Positions 1 to 9,269 of a DNA stretch of 64,000 bases are shown here, in pieces (within the stretch, counting starts at the first letter, position 1; every line of letters starts with the position of its first letter). The notes beneath the pieces are model-generated. The model was not told the DNA's origin. It worked only from the letters and a program-made list of their open reading frames with translations, and did no database searches. The translations under genes were made by a program, and so were the position numbers. The stretch lies in contig JAHIUX010000077.1 of NCBI GenBank assembly GCA_018816765.1, positions 19,262 through 83,261 of the forward strand, given 5' to 3'. This stretch comes from Bacteroidota bacterium (GTDB lineage: Bacteria; Bacteroidota; Bacteroidia; Bacteroidales; F082).

Positions 1-1
1 G

Positions 2-1087
2 CTGGGCGTGCCAATGCCACTTTGCTCATGCGGTGTATTGCCGACTGGACTTTCGTTACGACAGAACGGTGCATCCAGGGGAGCGACAAATTCTTTTTTG
101 ATTTCAACACCACAAACGGGCGTTGATTCCATTTTGGTCACCTACTCCATGCTGGGGCTTCCGTTTGCCATCATCAGGCCAATTGTTGCGCTGCTCACAG
201 GCATAACCGGCGGATTGTTGACAAACACACTTGTAAAGGAAAAAGCTGAGCCGGCAATTACACCAAAAGGAATCGATGAGCAGATTCCCAAAACCCTGAA
301 GTTTATGCTGCATTATGCCTATGTGGAGTTTCTTCAGGACATCTCGAAGTGGCTTGTGATTGGTCTGCTGATTGCTGCAGGAATTGCAGTTATATTACCT
401 GATGATTTCTTCACCGCATACGTGAATAGCGATTTTACCGGCATGCTGATAATCCTGGCGGCCAGTGTGCCTTTGTACGTCTGCGCAACTGCATCAGTTC
501 CCATTGCAGCTGTATTGTTGCTCAAAGGCCTTTCGCCAGGTGCCATTCTGGTGTTTCTCATGGCCGGTCCTGCCACCAATACAGCGACATTTACTGTGTT
601 GTTTAAAACAATGGGGCGGAAATCAACATGGATCTACCTTTCAACCATTATTTTAGGTGCTTTGTTTTTTGGCTTGCTGATTAACCTGTTGCCCAGGGAG
701 TGGTTTGTGTTGCCTCACCTGCATCATGCGCTTCACGACCACCACGAATTTCTTCCCCACTGGCTTGGTGTAGCCTCGGCAATCACGCTGGTATTACTGA
801 TTATCAATGGCTTTATCCGGAAATATTACCCAAAGAAAACCATAACATCCATGGAACCAACATCCTTTAATTTCGAAAAAGATATCATCACCATTAAGGT
901 TGGTGGAATGACCTGCAACCATTGTAAAAACAATGTTGAAACAAACATCAGGGCCTTATCAAATATCGAAGAGGCCAGTGCCGACCTGCAATCACAAACC
1001 GTGCGCATTAAAGGCGCTGATATTGACGAACCAAACATCAAAAAAACTGTCGAAGGCCTTGGCTACACCTATGGTGGAAGGGTTTAA
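2..1087 (+). CDS. Heavy-metal efflux permease (SO_0444/YraQ type) with C-terminal HMA domain, 5' partial
   Basis: Membrane permease, probably exporting a heavy metal ion such as copper or zinc. The reading frame is open from the left edge, so the N-terminus lies outside the window; the GTG at position 8 reads as an internal Val in a conserved stretch (PMPLCSCGVLPT). About six hydrophobic segments fill residues 30-270, followed by a His-rich loop (HLHHALHDHHEF, about residue 238) that may bind metal. Residues about 293-359 form a heavy-metal-associated domain with the GMTCNHC motif, as found in copper chaperones and P-type ATPases. The family is known for permeases with the CSCG motif; the substrate is inferred. 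No metalloregulator is visible because the upstream side is cut off. Confidence 0.85.
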   Translation: MGVPMPLCSCGVLPTGLSLRQNGASRGATNSFLISTPQTGVDSILVTYSMLGLPFAIIRPIVALLTGITGGLLTNTLVKEKAEPAITPKGIDEQIPKTLKFMLHYAYVEFLQDISKWLVIGLLIAAGIAVILPDDFFTAYVNSDFTGMLIILAASVPLYVCATASVPIAAVLLLKGLSPGAILVFLMAGPATNTATFTVLFKTMGRKSTWIYLSTIILGALFFGLLINLLPREWFVLPHLHHALHDHHEFLPHWLGVASAITLVLLIINGFIRKYYPKKTITSMEPTSFNFEKDIITIKVGGMTCNHCKNNVETNIRALSNIEEASADLQSQTVRIKGADIDEPNIKKTVEGLGYTYGGRV

Positions 1088-1204
1088 AACGATATACCAT
1101 TCATGGTGTTTTTTCTGGCATCTCCACATCAGTGTGAATTGGCAGCACTGCTGATGTCCTATTGAAAATTAACATAAACACAACAGTGCTAATGGTTTTA
1201 GTCA

Positions 1205-2353
1205 GTGGGTTTTAGTAGTTTTGTCATCAAATTCACAACCTTGCGCAAATTAACCGGTATTACTGTTACTTTATTGTGTGCATTTAGCCATCTGATTATC
1301 AACGCACAACAAATTTATCATGCCCGTTTCTCTGGCAACACTGCTGCATTCAGTTATACATTGTATCTGCAAAATGTTATGGGTGATCTCAGTGCAAACC
1401 TATACAGCTACCCTGCAGGCACTGAAAGCTATAATAAGGTCACTGACAGAACAGAACTGATCGGAAAGTTGATTGACGGCACTATTCAACTCCGGAAACC
1501 AGGCGAAAAAGCAGCATTCATTGAAGGAAAGCTGCATGGTGACACCATTAATGCTATCCTTTCACCATCAGAAGAAATTCAGGTTGAAATCAACCTGACA
1601 AAGACACCCGGATCAGGTGGGTTATCGGTGACCTTGGCTTACATCGGGGGGAAACAAGCACTGAATCCTGCTGATCCGTTTACCCCTCATGCAACCATTG
1701 AGCTAACAGCCTTTGTCTGCGACGGCTGTGTTACGGCGGTAAAACAACAATTGCTCAGGTTCGCTGCACTTGATTTCCCTGATGATTCTGTGCAGGAAAC
1801 CCATACCGACAGCTTGCTTAAGCTGGCCGTTAAGAAGTACTTTGCCCAATACAGTCGCCTGAGCGAGTCGCCAGATGTGGCGCGTAGCGCAGGAAACAAC
1901 TGGGAACGCGTGCAGCAGATGCAACTCCTGTATAATGAACAGGGAGTATATTGTGCCGAAAAGTTGATTTATGCGTATACCGGTGGTGCCCACGGGCTTA
2001 CAAACACAAGCTACCTCCTGCTAAACACGCACACTGGCTTGCCAATTGAATTGCCTGACCTGATCACTCCGGATTCAATACCTGCACTTACCACACGCAT
2101 CACCAATAAGTTAAAATTACAATCCGGTTTGGGGATGACTGATAGCCTGAGCGCAAATGGTTTTTTTGTTGATGTTGTCAGGCCAAACGAAAACTTCTAT
2201 GTGTGTCCTGATGGTTTGGGTTTTGTTTACAACACTTACGAAATCGCACCTTATGCCAAGGGCCTCATCAGGGTTAGTTTCAACTGGAATGAGCTGTCAG
2301 GACTGTTAAATGAATCATTTGTAATACCTGGTTACACATACCGCAAACAATAG
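1205..2353 (+). CDS. Secreted DUF3298-like (RsiV-type) protein
   Basis: Exported protein of unknown function. An N-terminal hydrophobic segment ending in INAQQ is a signal peptide. The C-terminal half contains YTGGAHG and a closing segment (GFVYNTYEIAPYAKG then VSFNWNELSGLL) typical of DUF3298 domains, also found in the anti-sigma factor RsiV where they bind lysozyme; lysozyme binding here is not implied. The longest frame starts at GTG 1205. A TTG at 1241 would give a more compact signal peptide (MRKLTGITVTLL) and lies 18 bases after a TAGTTTTG sequence at 1216-1223, so the true start may be 1241. It is followed after 13 bases by the phosphate symporter gene and is probably co-transcribed with it. 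Confidence 0.8.
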   Translation: MGFSSFVIKFTTLRKLTGITVTLLCAFSHLIINAQQIYHARFSGNTAAFSYTLYLQNVMGDLSANLYSYPAGTESYNKVTDRTELIGKLIDGTIQLRKPGEKAAFIEGKLHGDTINAILSPSEEIQVEINLTKTPGSGGLSVTLAYIGGKQALNPADPFTPHATIELTAFVCDGCVTAVKQQLLRFAALDFPDDSVQETHTDSLLKLAVKKYFAQYSRLSESPDVARSAGNNWERVQQMQLLYNEQGVYCAEKLIYAYTGGAHGLTNTSYLLLNTHTGLPIELPDLITPDSIPALTTRITNKLKLQSGLGMTDSLSANGFFVDVVRPNENFYVCPDGLGFVYNTYEIAPYAKGLIRVSFNWNELSGLLNESFVIPGYTYRKQ

Positions 2354-2366
2354 GAATGGCCAAACT

Positions 2367-4058
2367 ATGAACAGCCTGGAAATAACGTACGATCTGTTGT
2401 CCATCTTTGGCGCGCTGGCCTTCTTCCTTTTTGGCATGAAACTAATGAGTGAAGCATTGCAGAACATCGCAGGTCACCGGATGCGTCATCACCTCTCAAC
2501 AATGACTGCAAACCCCTGGCGGGGGCTATTCACTGGTTTTTTAATCACAGGCACACTGCAATCATCTTCAGCTTCAACGGCTATGCTTGTTGGTTTTGTG
2601 AGCGCAGGTTTACTAACTGTTCTTGAATCGGTTGGGCTTGTGTTCGGTGCCAACATTGGCACGACAGTTACTTCATGGCTGATCACCTTCTTCGGTTATT
2701 CCTTCAATGTCAGGTTAATCCTCCTGCCACTGATTGCCTTCTCAATTCCCTTGTATTTTTCTTCGCGATCAGGTAGAAAATCCCTGGCCGAATTTATCAT
2801 GGGATTCGCCATTTTGTTTTTTGGGTTGCAGTTTTTACGCGACACCCTCCCCGAAATAAACCAGCATTCCGGCATCCTTGAGTTTTTACAACATCAGCAA
2901 TTTGAAGGCATCGGTTCACTCCTGCTGATCGTATTGACAGGTATTGTGATCACCGTCATTATCCAGTCATCCACAGCAACAATCACCTTGACTATGGTGA
3001 TGTTCACTGATGGCATCATTAGTTTTGAAGTAGCTGCAGCACTGATCATTGGCGAAAATATTGGCACTACGGCCACAGCAAATATCGCTGCAATCATTGG
3101 AAACCGCAATGCCAAACGGACAGCCTTTATCCATTTTCTTTTTAACCTATTCGGTGCCATTTTGTTTTTCCCTATACTGTCCTTCTATTTACAGTTGGTG
3201 GTTTACCTTTCGGACCTCATCGCAGGATCTGATTCGGCAAATCCACTCTTCCTCAAACCTTTGCAAATAAGCATCTTTCATACTGGATTCAACCTGATTG
3301 TATCGCTGATTCTGATAAGTTTTACCAAAAAGCTGGTGGCGGTGGCCACCTGGTTCATACCGGTTAAAGAATATGAACAGCAGCAGGTTATGCACAGTTA
3401 CCGGGAAAATTTTGCCACAGCAACATCAGAGCTCTCCCTCCTATTTGGTGAGAAAAAGCTGCATGAGATGGGACTGTATGCACAGCAAATGTTTGGAATG
3501 ATTCCTGATTTGCTGCTCGAAAAAGAGCCCGAACGGTATGCCAGGCTGCTGCAGCAGCTGCGCAGCAAAGAACAGGAAACAGATACGCTTGAGAGGGAGG
3601 TTATGGATTACCTCTCAAAATTGACTGAGCACCGATTGAGTGCTGACGGGTCGCGGACTGTGAGCGGAATGCTGATTGTGGCAAACAACCTCGAGAGTAT
3701 TGCTGATATTTGTTACAAGATGTCGAAAATCATCGACAACAAGAACACACAAAAGGCATGGTTTAACCAGGACCAGCGCAACCGCCTATTTGCCATGTTC
3801 AACCTGGTCGACAACGCCCTGTCGCTCATGGTGGAACACCTTCACCAGCCTGAGAAAACGGATATTGAAGCCTCCGAACGAGTAGAAGAACAGATTAACC
3901 AGACACGACAAGATATGATTGCCCAACACCTGGCCGACATGCAGGCTTCTGCTTATTATTTTGCCGCAGGTAACTTTTATCAGCAACTGCTTGTCTATTG
4001 CGAAAAGATTGGTGATCATGCCATTAATATCAGCGAAACACTGGACAGGCAGTCTTAA
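2367..4058 (+). CDS. Na/Pi cotransporter family protein with PhoU-like C-terminal domain
   Basis: Predicted inner-membrane sodium-dependent phosphate symporter (PNaS family). The two inverted-topology halves each carry the family's QSSS-type signature: QSSSASTAMLVGF near residue 68 and QSSTATITLTMVM near residue 200. Conserved GANIGTTVTSW and GENIGTTATAN segments follow them. Hydrophobic segments end near residue 335. The remaining 225 residues are soluble, helical and PhoU-like (for example LEREVMDYLSKLTEHRLS and CEKIGDHAINISETL). The length (563) is normal for the family. The ATG lies 13 bases after the preceding gene, which suggests an operon. Some family members move other anions, so the substrate is an inference. 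Confidence 0.93.
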   Translation: MNSLEITYDLLSIFGALAFFLFGMKLMSEALQNIAGHRMRHHLSTMTANPWRGLFTGFLITGTLQSSSASTAMLVGFVSAGLLTVLESVGLVFGANIGTTVTSWLITFFGYSFNVRLILLPLIAFSIPLYFSSRSGRKSLAEFIMGFAILFFGLQFLRDTLPEINQHSGILEFLQHQQFEGIGSLLLIVLTGIVITVIIQSSTATITLTMVMFTDGIISFEVAAALIIGENIGTTATANIAAIIGNRNAKRTAFIHFLFNLFGAILFFPILSFYLQLVVYLSDLIAGSDSANPLFLKPLQISIFHTGFNLIVSLILISFTKKLVAVATWFIPVKEYEQQQVMHSYRENFATATSELSLLFGEKKLHEMGLYAQQMFGMIPDLLLEKEPERYARLLQQLRSKEQETDTLEREVMDYLSKLTEHRLSADGSRTVSGMLIVANNLESIADICYKMSKIIDNKNTQKAWFNQDQRNRLFAMFNLVDNALSLMVEHLHQPEKTDIEASERVEEQINQTRQDMIAQHLADMQASAYYFAAGNFYQQLLVYCEKIGDHAINISETLDRQS

Positions 4059-4363
4059 GGACATGCTTCTTCTTTAGGCAATAATCTTCATGTATCAGCC
4101 ACACAATAGTTACAGGATTTTTTGTGGAATCTGGTTAAACGACCTGGTCCTTGCTTTCGTGCTCAGGCAGCATAAAAGAGAATGCCCTTGAAGGCATTGT
4201 GAATTGTAAAAAACAACAAAAACAATTCACGCTTCAAGGGCATCAAGTTCGAACTTATAAAACAACCAACCAATTTGAATGCAAATGTAATTTTTTTGCT
4301 GTTATCTAAATAACAGTAAATCAGTTTTCGGTTGCATTTATCAAGTTAACGGAAACGCGCTTC
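4059..4363. other. 305-bp gap between convergent genes
   Basis: Separates the 3' ends of the symporter gene (plus) and the DUF2461 gene (minus). It contains the long inverted repeat at 4182-4243, listed separately. I see no ORF, tRNA or promoter match in the rest. Confidence 0.6.
4182..4243. terminator. Long inverted repeat between convergent genes, possible bidirectional terminator
   Basis: Arms ATGCCCTTGAAG (4182-4193) and CTTCAAGGGCAT (4232-4243) are perfectly complementary. A second pair, GTGAATTGT (4199-4207) and ACAATTCAC (4222-4230), sits inside them. The left side has a 5-base bulge and the right side a single-base bulge; the loop is A-rich (14 bases). Its place between two converging 3' ends suits a bidirectional terminator, but there is no long T-tract on either side. 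A small mobile palindrome is an alternative. Confidence 0.55.
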
Positions 4364-5023
4364 TCAGGCGGGTTCAAGGGCCCTGTTAAGGAATTCATTA
4401 AAAGCCCTCATTGTGTTGAATGTGTGCATGATACGGTCGACAAGACCCGGATCAGAAACTTGTACATCGTTCAGGTCGTGACCAACCACATAGTGTTTAT
4501 ACTTTAACAATTCAATTTCGTTGAAATCAGCAGGAAAGCCTTTTGGGGGACGGCTGAGTTTTTCCTCCATCAGGTCGCCAAAAACGGCCCTAAATTGTGT
4601 ATTATCAATTATCGCCCTGAATTCTGCTGAATGAAAATAAATCTCCTGGCGCAATGCCTTTAACTCAGGTGCAGGAGGTCCGTATACACCTCCTCCAATA
4701 AAACTCTTTCCCGGTTCAATGTGTACATAATAACCCGACCTGACTGCAGTTTTGCCTCCGGCATTAAAGAACATCCCGATGTGGGTTTTGTAAGGTGATT
4801 TATCCTGAGAAAACCTGACATCCCTGTAAATTCTGAAGATACATTTCCTGGGATCAAGTGAACCATAACCCGGATTGGTCAGGGCAAGGTTTCCAATAAT
4901 TTTTTCGGCCAGGTCGATGGCTTCATTTCGTGCACTTTCGTAGCGATTGCGGTTTTTTTCGAACCATTCGCGGTTGTTGTTTTGTGCTAAGGCTTCAAGA
5001 AACTGTAGAACTTCTTTCGTCAT
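4364..5023 (-). CDS. DUF2461 / TIGR02453 family protein
   Basis: Conserved cytoplasmic protein of about 220 residues with no established function. The N-terminal signature FLEALAQNNNREWFEKNRNRYE, the central FRIYRDVRFSQDKSPYKTHIG and the following GYYVHIEPGKSFIGGGVY are characteristic of the DUF2461 family, and the length is normal. A consensus-like promoter (5039-5067) lies just upstream, so it appears to be transcribed alone, convergent with the phosphate symporter gene. Family assignment is firm; biochemical role is unknown. Confidence 0.9.
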   Translation of the reverse strand: MTKEVLQFLEALAQNNNREWFEKNRNRYESARNEAIDLAEKIIGNLALTNPGYGSLDPRKCIFRIYRDVRFSQDKSPYKTHIGMFFNAGGKTAVRSGYYVHIEPGKSFIGGGVYGPPAPELKALRQEIYFHSAEFRAIIDNTQFRAVFGDLMEEKLSRPPKGFPADFNEIELLKYKHYVVGHDLNDVQVSDPGLVDRIMHTFNTMRAFNEFLNRALEPA

Positions 5024-5038
5024 TGGTTGATTTTATTT

Positions 5039-5067
5039 CAAAGGTAACTTTTTCTTCAACCAGCAAT
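5039..5067 (-). promoter_or_regulatory. Bacteroidota-type promoter of the DUF2461 gene
   Basis: Read on the minus strand: ATTG (5067-5064), 17 bases, then TACCTTTG (5046-5039), matching the TAnnTTTG -7 element. It ends 15 bases before the ATG at 5023, implying a very short leader. Confidence 0.55.
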
Positions 5068-5118
5068 ATCGTCCGGGATAATTTTTCACCTTGTTTATAA
5101 AAAACAGACTGATAATGC

Positions 5119-5149
5119 TTTGATCAGGCTGAAATTTTTCTTATATTCG
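5119..5149 (+). promoter_or_regulatory. Bacteroidota-type promoter of the outer-membrane pair
   Basis: TTTG (5119-5122), 19 bases, then TATATTCG (5142-5149). The -7 element differs from TAnnTTTG in one base and the spacing is normal. The start codon at 5181 is 31 bases further on. Confidence 0.6.
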
Positions 5150-5180
5150 TGACTTCAACTTCAGCTAACCCAAAAACAGG

Positions 5181-6011
5181 ATGAAAAGACAAATTTATTT
5201 GTTTATCGGCATGTTTTTGCTTGCCGAAACAGTGTATGCTTTTGAGGGTGCTGGCGTAATCGGAGCCAGATCAGGTGGTTTAGGAAAAGCATCCGTCAGT
5301 TTAAGTGATTTCTGGTCCTTACAAAACAATCCGGCAGGCATCTCGCTGCACCAGCACATTGAAGCTGGCATTTATTTTGAAAACCGCTTCCTTATCAAGG
5401 AGCTAGCCTTAAAATCAGCCGGCATAATTGTTCCGGTGAAAATAGGGGTTCTTGGCCTTAGTTTCAACCAGTTTGGAGGCAGTTTGTACAACGAAAACAA
5501 GCTTGGCCTGGCCTATGCAAGGTCATTTGGTCCAATGCTTCGTATCGGTGTTCAGCTCGACTATCTGTCAACAAGGTTTGGGGAAGGCTATGCAGGTGCT
5601 CAAAACATCACCTTTGAATTGGGTGTACAATCTACGCTCAACGATCACATCACTGCAGGAGCATTTCTTTTCAATCCATTGAAAGGCAAGCTTTCCGAAC
5701 TCACCAATGAAAGAATCCCCATCACCCTAAGGTTTGGAATCACCTACCATTTTAACGATAAGTTTTTTGGAATTGCTGAGATAGAAAAGCAATCAGACCT
5801 GAAGCCGGCGCTCAGGCTTGGCATGGAATATGCCATCAATGCCCGGTTTTATGCCAGGCTGGGAACAAGCACACAGACCGACCAGCTCACCTTCGGAACA
5901 GGGATTTCTGTTGGCCGTCTGACAATAGATATTTCAGCAGCCTTACACCAATATCTGGGCACCTCGGCCCAGGCCGGCCTGATCTATCGCTTCGGCCCGG
6001 CAGACCAATAA
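5181..6011 (+). CDS. PorV/PorQ-like outer-membrane beta-barrel protein
   Basis: Predicted outer-membrane protein. A signal peptide (MKRQIYLFIGMFLLAETVYA) is followed by a segment typical of PorV/PorQ and related barrels, GARSGGLGKASVSLSDFWSLQ then NNPAGIS, where the early barrel strand and the NPAG turn are diagnostic. The rest alternates hydrophobic and polar residues with aromatic strand ends (for example AGLIYRFG at the C-terminus). PorV and PorQ belong to the type IX secretion machinery, but this 276-residue protein is closer to the general UPF0164/PorV-like superfamily, and a secretion role is not shown. It starts an operon: the helix-hairpin-helix barrel gene begins 7 bases after its stop. 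Confidence 0.75.
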   Translation: MKRQIYLFIGMFLLAETVYAFEGAGVIGARSGGLGKASVSLSDFWSLQNNPAGISLHQHIEAGIYFENRFLIKELALKSAGIIVPVKIGVLGLSFNQFGGSLYNENKLGLAYARSFGPMLRIGVQLDYLSTRFGEGYAGAQNITFELGVQSTLNDHITAGAFLFNPLKGKLSELTNERIPITLRFGITYHFNDKFFGIAEIEKQSDLKPALRLGMEYAINARFYARLGTSTQTDQLTFGTGISVGRLTIDISAALHQYLGTSAQAGLIYRFGPADQ

Positions 6012-6018
6012 TCACTGC

Positions 6019-8154
6019 ATGATGAAACAAGGTATCATCATTTTATGCTTTGTGTTGTGTAGCAACACCATTGTAAATGCCCAGGAGGAAATCAGTACAG
6101 GCATTGTCGATCTCTCAGAACAACTTGCTGCGCAGGTGGAGCGTATCGCTGAATCAACAGATGCTAATTTCGATTACAGTGATTTACTTGAGGACTATAT
6201 TTACCTGGCCGATCACCCACTAAACATCAACCATGAGGAGGTTTACCGCCTGCGCGAACTGTACCTGATTTCCGCCTTTCAATATGAAAACCTCATGCTT
6301 TATGTCGACAAATATGGCCCGTTGGTGAGTTTACATGAGCTTACTGCTATTGAAGGATTTGATGAACAAACCCTGGCACTGATCAGGCCTTTGGTTTATG
6401 TAGGCAAGCAAGAAGCAACAAGTCAATTTGAACCCAGAAAAGTTATCAAATGGGGGCGTCACCAGCTTATTGCACGCACCGAGCGAACCATTGAAAAGCA
6501 GGCAGGCTACAAGCCCATCAGCGATTCTGCCTGGCAGGCCAGTCCCAATTCCCACTATCTTGGCGGACCACAAAAGATCTATGCCCGTTATACCTTTGAT
6601 TACCGGAAGAAATTCAGGGCTGGAATTACCATGGATAAAGATGCGGGTGAGCCCTTTTTGATCAATAAGATGAATGACTCAATTCAAAAACTGTCTGGTA
6701 ACAAACTAAGAAATGGCTTTGACTTTTATTCAGCACACGCTTTTGCTTCTGGCATAGGATTTATCAAAGCCTTTGCCCTGGGCGATTATCACCTTGCGTT
6801 TGGGCAAGGCATCACCATGTGGTCGGGGCTTTCGTTTGGCAAATCGACTGATGCCAATGGGGTGATGAAATACGGGTCCGGCCTGAGACCCAACACTTCC
6901 GTCAACGAGAACCTTTTCCTTCGCGGAGGCGCTGCAACCTTTAGCTGGTGGAAATTTGAGCTTACCGGTTTCTATTCAAGCAAATACGCCGATGCCAATG
7001 TGGTTTACGAAGGTGACACCCTGAACGAATATCATTATGCAACAAGCTTTCAGGAATCGGGGCTGCACCGCACCGTGAATGAAGTTCAGGACAAATCGGC
7101 CATAAAACAAATGCTTTACGGTGGCAGAATTTCCTTTCGCGACAGGCAGTTTGAAGCCGGGCTGACCATGCACAGAACATCCCTGGGTACATCCCTGGAC
7201 CCACAAATCTATCCCTATAACAAATTCCGGTTCGCCGGAAATACGATCACCAATCAGGGTGTCGATTTCAGGTATATTCTTTCGAAAATCATATGTTTTG
7301 GCGAATTGGGAATGAGCGACAATGCTGCACTTGCCGGCATAATCGGCATCACCACCCAACCGGTTTCATTTGCCACACTAACACTTGCTTACCGGAATTA
7401 CGACAAGTCGTACCAGAATTTATACAGCAATGCCTTCAGCGAAAGCGCTGCGTCGAACAACGAAACCGGGTTTTATGCAGGTTTGGTGACAGGTCTCAGC
7501 GCCAGCACAAAATTAACTGCCTATGCCGATTTTTTCACCTTTCCCTGGCTTCGTTACCAAACTGATGCGCCAAGCATTGGGCACGACTACTTCGTTCAGC
7601 TGGACCACATTATCAGCCGCAGCGCCAACATCTCGTTCCGGTTTCGTACCAAAACAAAAATGACGAATGAGGATAATCCATGGAACCGCATCGATTACCT
7701 CGTGCATTACACAAAAGATGCCTACAGGTTGCACCTGAGCTACGCTGTAAGCCCATCAATCACCTTTAAGGACAGGGCTGAATGGGTGGTGTATAAACAG
7801 GCTTCGAAACCCACAGAGACAGGATTTATCATTTACCATGATGTTGTTTTCAGGAAGGAGAAATCGCCTGTAGAGCTCACCATGCGTTATGCACTGTTCG
7901 ACACCGACTCGTATGATAGCCGGGTGTATGCCTATGAAAACGATGTACTTTACGCCTTCAGCATTCCTTCGTTTTACGATAAAGGTTCGCGCCTATACCT
8001 GCTCGTTAAGCTCAGGCTGATGCCTTCACTGGATCTCTGGCTCAGGGCTGCGCAAACCTGGTATGCTGACCGGCATGAAATCAGTTCCGGGCTTGACCTG
8101 ATCAGCGGCAATACGAAAACCGACATCAAGCTGCAGCTGCGGTGGAAGATTTAA
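6019..8154 (+). CDS. Helix-hairpin-helix domain protein with large outer-membrane barrel-like region
   Basis: Exported protein with two unlike parts. After a signal peptide (ending NTIVNAQ), residues about 45-130 hold helix-hairpin-helix repeats resembling ComEA (HPLNINHEEVYRLREL, then VSLHELTAIEGFDEQTLALI). Residues about 150-711 consist of long amphipathic beta strands rich in Tyr, Phe and Trp and end in DIKLQLRWKI, a typical outer-membrane C-terminal strand. HhH domains usually bind DNA backbone without sequence preference; in an exported protein this could mean DNA handling at the envelope, but protein-protein contact is equally possible. Similar proteins are common and uncharacterised in Bacteroidota. 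It is the second gene of a two-gene operon with the PorV-like barrel. Confidence 0.75.
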   Translation: MMKQGIIILCFVLCSNTIVNAQEEISTGIVDLSEQLAAQVERIAESTDANFDYSDLLEDYIYLADHPLNINHEEVYRLRELYLISAFQYENLMLYVDKYGPLVSLHELTAIEGFDEQTLALIRPLVYVGKQEATSQFEPRKVIKWGRHQLIARTERTIEKQAGYKPISDSAWQASPNSHYLGGPQKIYARYTFDYRKKFRAGITMDKDAGEPFLINKMNDSIQKLSGNKLRNGFDFYSAHAFASGIGFIKAFALGDYHLAFGQGITMWSGLSFGKSTDANGVMKYGSGLRPNTSVNENLFLRGGAATFSWWKFELTGFYSSKYADANVVYEGDTLNEYHYATSFQESGLHRTVNEVQDKSAIKQMLYGGRISFRDRQFEAGLTMHRTSLGTSLDPQIYPYNKFRFAGNTITNQGVDFRYILSKIICFGELGMSDNAALAGIIGITTQPVSFATLTLAYRNYDKSYQNLYSNAFSESAASNNETGFYAGLVTGLSASTKLTAYADFFTFPWLRYQTDAPSIGHDYFVQLDHIISRSANISFRFRTKTKMTNEDNPWNRIDYLVHYTKDAYRLHLSYAVSPSITFKDRAEWVVYKQASKPTETGFIIYHDVVFRKEKSPVELTMRYALFDTDSYDSRVYAYENDVLYAFSIPSFYDKGSRLYLLVKLRLMPSLDLWLRAAQTWYADRHEISSGLDLISGNTKTDIKLQLRWKI

Positions 8155-8322
8155 GGTGGTTCGACGCATCTGCTGACTTTTTGCCAAATAAAAATTAATC
8201 GAGGCAATAAAGACAATTACCGCTTAACTGTAAGAAGCTGGTTTGCGATGAAACCGTCACGAAACAAAGCAAGGTGCTAATTCAGGGTACAATGACTGCT
8301 TTTACGAATTCAAAAAAAAAAA

Positions 8323-9258
8323 TTAATAGAGCCGGCTGCGCTTGATCAGGTACGACATAAGCACCTGGTCAAATCCCTTGTTGATATCTGATTCAACATA
8401 ATCGATCTGGTATTGGCCACAGCGCAACATGAGCTCATTTTTCCGCTGATGCACCTCCTTTTGGTAGGCTTCTTTGATTTGTGCCGGATTCAGTTTTATG
8501 GACTCGCGCGATTCAAGGTCAACGAACCGGTAAGGCCTGTTTTCAAAATCGAGTAATTCTTCGCCCGGGCGATCAACAACATGAAACAGCACCACCTCAT
8601 GTTTATTGTAACGAAGGTGCTGCATGGCGTGAAACAGTGAGGCTGTCTGTTCAGCATTGTCCATCATATCGCTGAAAATAATCACCAACGAGCGTTGGTG
8701 CGTCAGTTCCGCAACCTGGTGCAAGGCTTCAGTGGCCGCCGTTTTTTCAGTCTCCGCAACGGCATCATGTTGCATCAGTTTTTCGAGCAGTGACAAAAGG
8801 TATTTGTGGTGCACTGAGTTTGAACGGGCCCTGGTGTGTGTGTTCAGTTTATCGGTAAACAGGCTCAGGCCGACGGCATCGCGCTGGCGGCGCATGAGTT
8901 CCATCAGCGAAGCTGCTGCGTATACAGCAAACAGGAACTTATTCGGATGATCAACATCAGGATGTTTCTGAAGGGGGTAATACATTGAACCTGAATGATC
9001 GATTACCAGTTGACACCTCAGGTTCGTTTCCTCTTCATAACGCTTAACAAATAATTTCTCAGTGCGACCAAAGAGCTTCCAGTCGATATGCCTTGTCGAT
9101 TCACCACTGTTGTATAGCCGATGTTCAGCGAACTCAACGGAAAACCCGTGAAACGGACTCTTGTGCAATCCGGTAATGAAGCCTTCGACAACCTGCTTTG
9201 CCAGAAATTCGAGGCTGCCAAAACGCAAGAGCTTATGTTGATCAATTGGATTTTCCAT
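8323..9258 (-). CDS. DUF58 domain protein (vWA-like)
   Basis: Cytoplasmic protein of the DUF58 family. The signature STRHIDWKLFGRTEKLFVKRYEEE (about residues 54-77) is diagnostic, and it runs into a von Willebrand A-like fold with a MIDAS-type DHSGSM motif near residue 88. Family members are usually encoded beside a MoxR AAA ATPase and are thought to act with it in complex assembly or envelope stress. No MoxR gene lies next to this one in the window, so its partner must be elsewhere. It is separated from trxA upstream by a clear terminator. Length (311) is typical for the short DUF58 form. Confidence 0.88.
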   Translation of the reverse strand: MENPIDQHKLLRFGSLEFLAKQVVEGFITGLHKSPFHGFSVEFAEHRLYNSGESTRHIDWKLFGRTEKLFVKRYEEETNLRCQLVIDHSGSMYYPLQKHPDVDHPNKFLFAVYAAASLMELMRRQRDAVGLSLFTDKLNTHTRARSNSVHHKYLLSLLEKLMQHDAVAETEKTAATEALHQVAELTHQRSLVIIFSDMMDNAEQTASLFHAMQHLRYNKHEVVLFHVVDRPGEELLDFENRPYRFVDLESRESIKLNPAQIKEAYQKEVHQRKNELMLRCGQYQIDYVESDINKGFDQVLMSYLIKRSRLY

Positions 9259-9269
9259 CGCTATAATAC

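Noticed and set aside
1216..1223. TAGTTTTG as a promoter of the DUF3298 gene
   Set aside because: No TTTG at proper spacing; kept only as a hint that the start may be TTG 1241.
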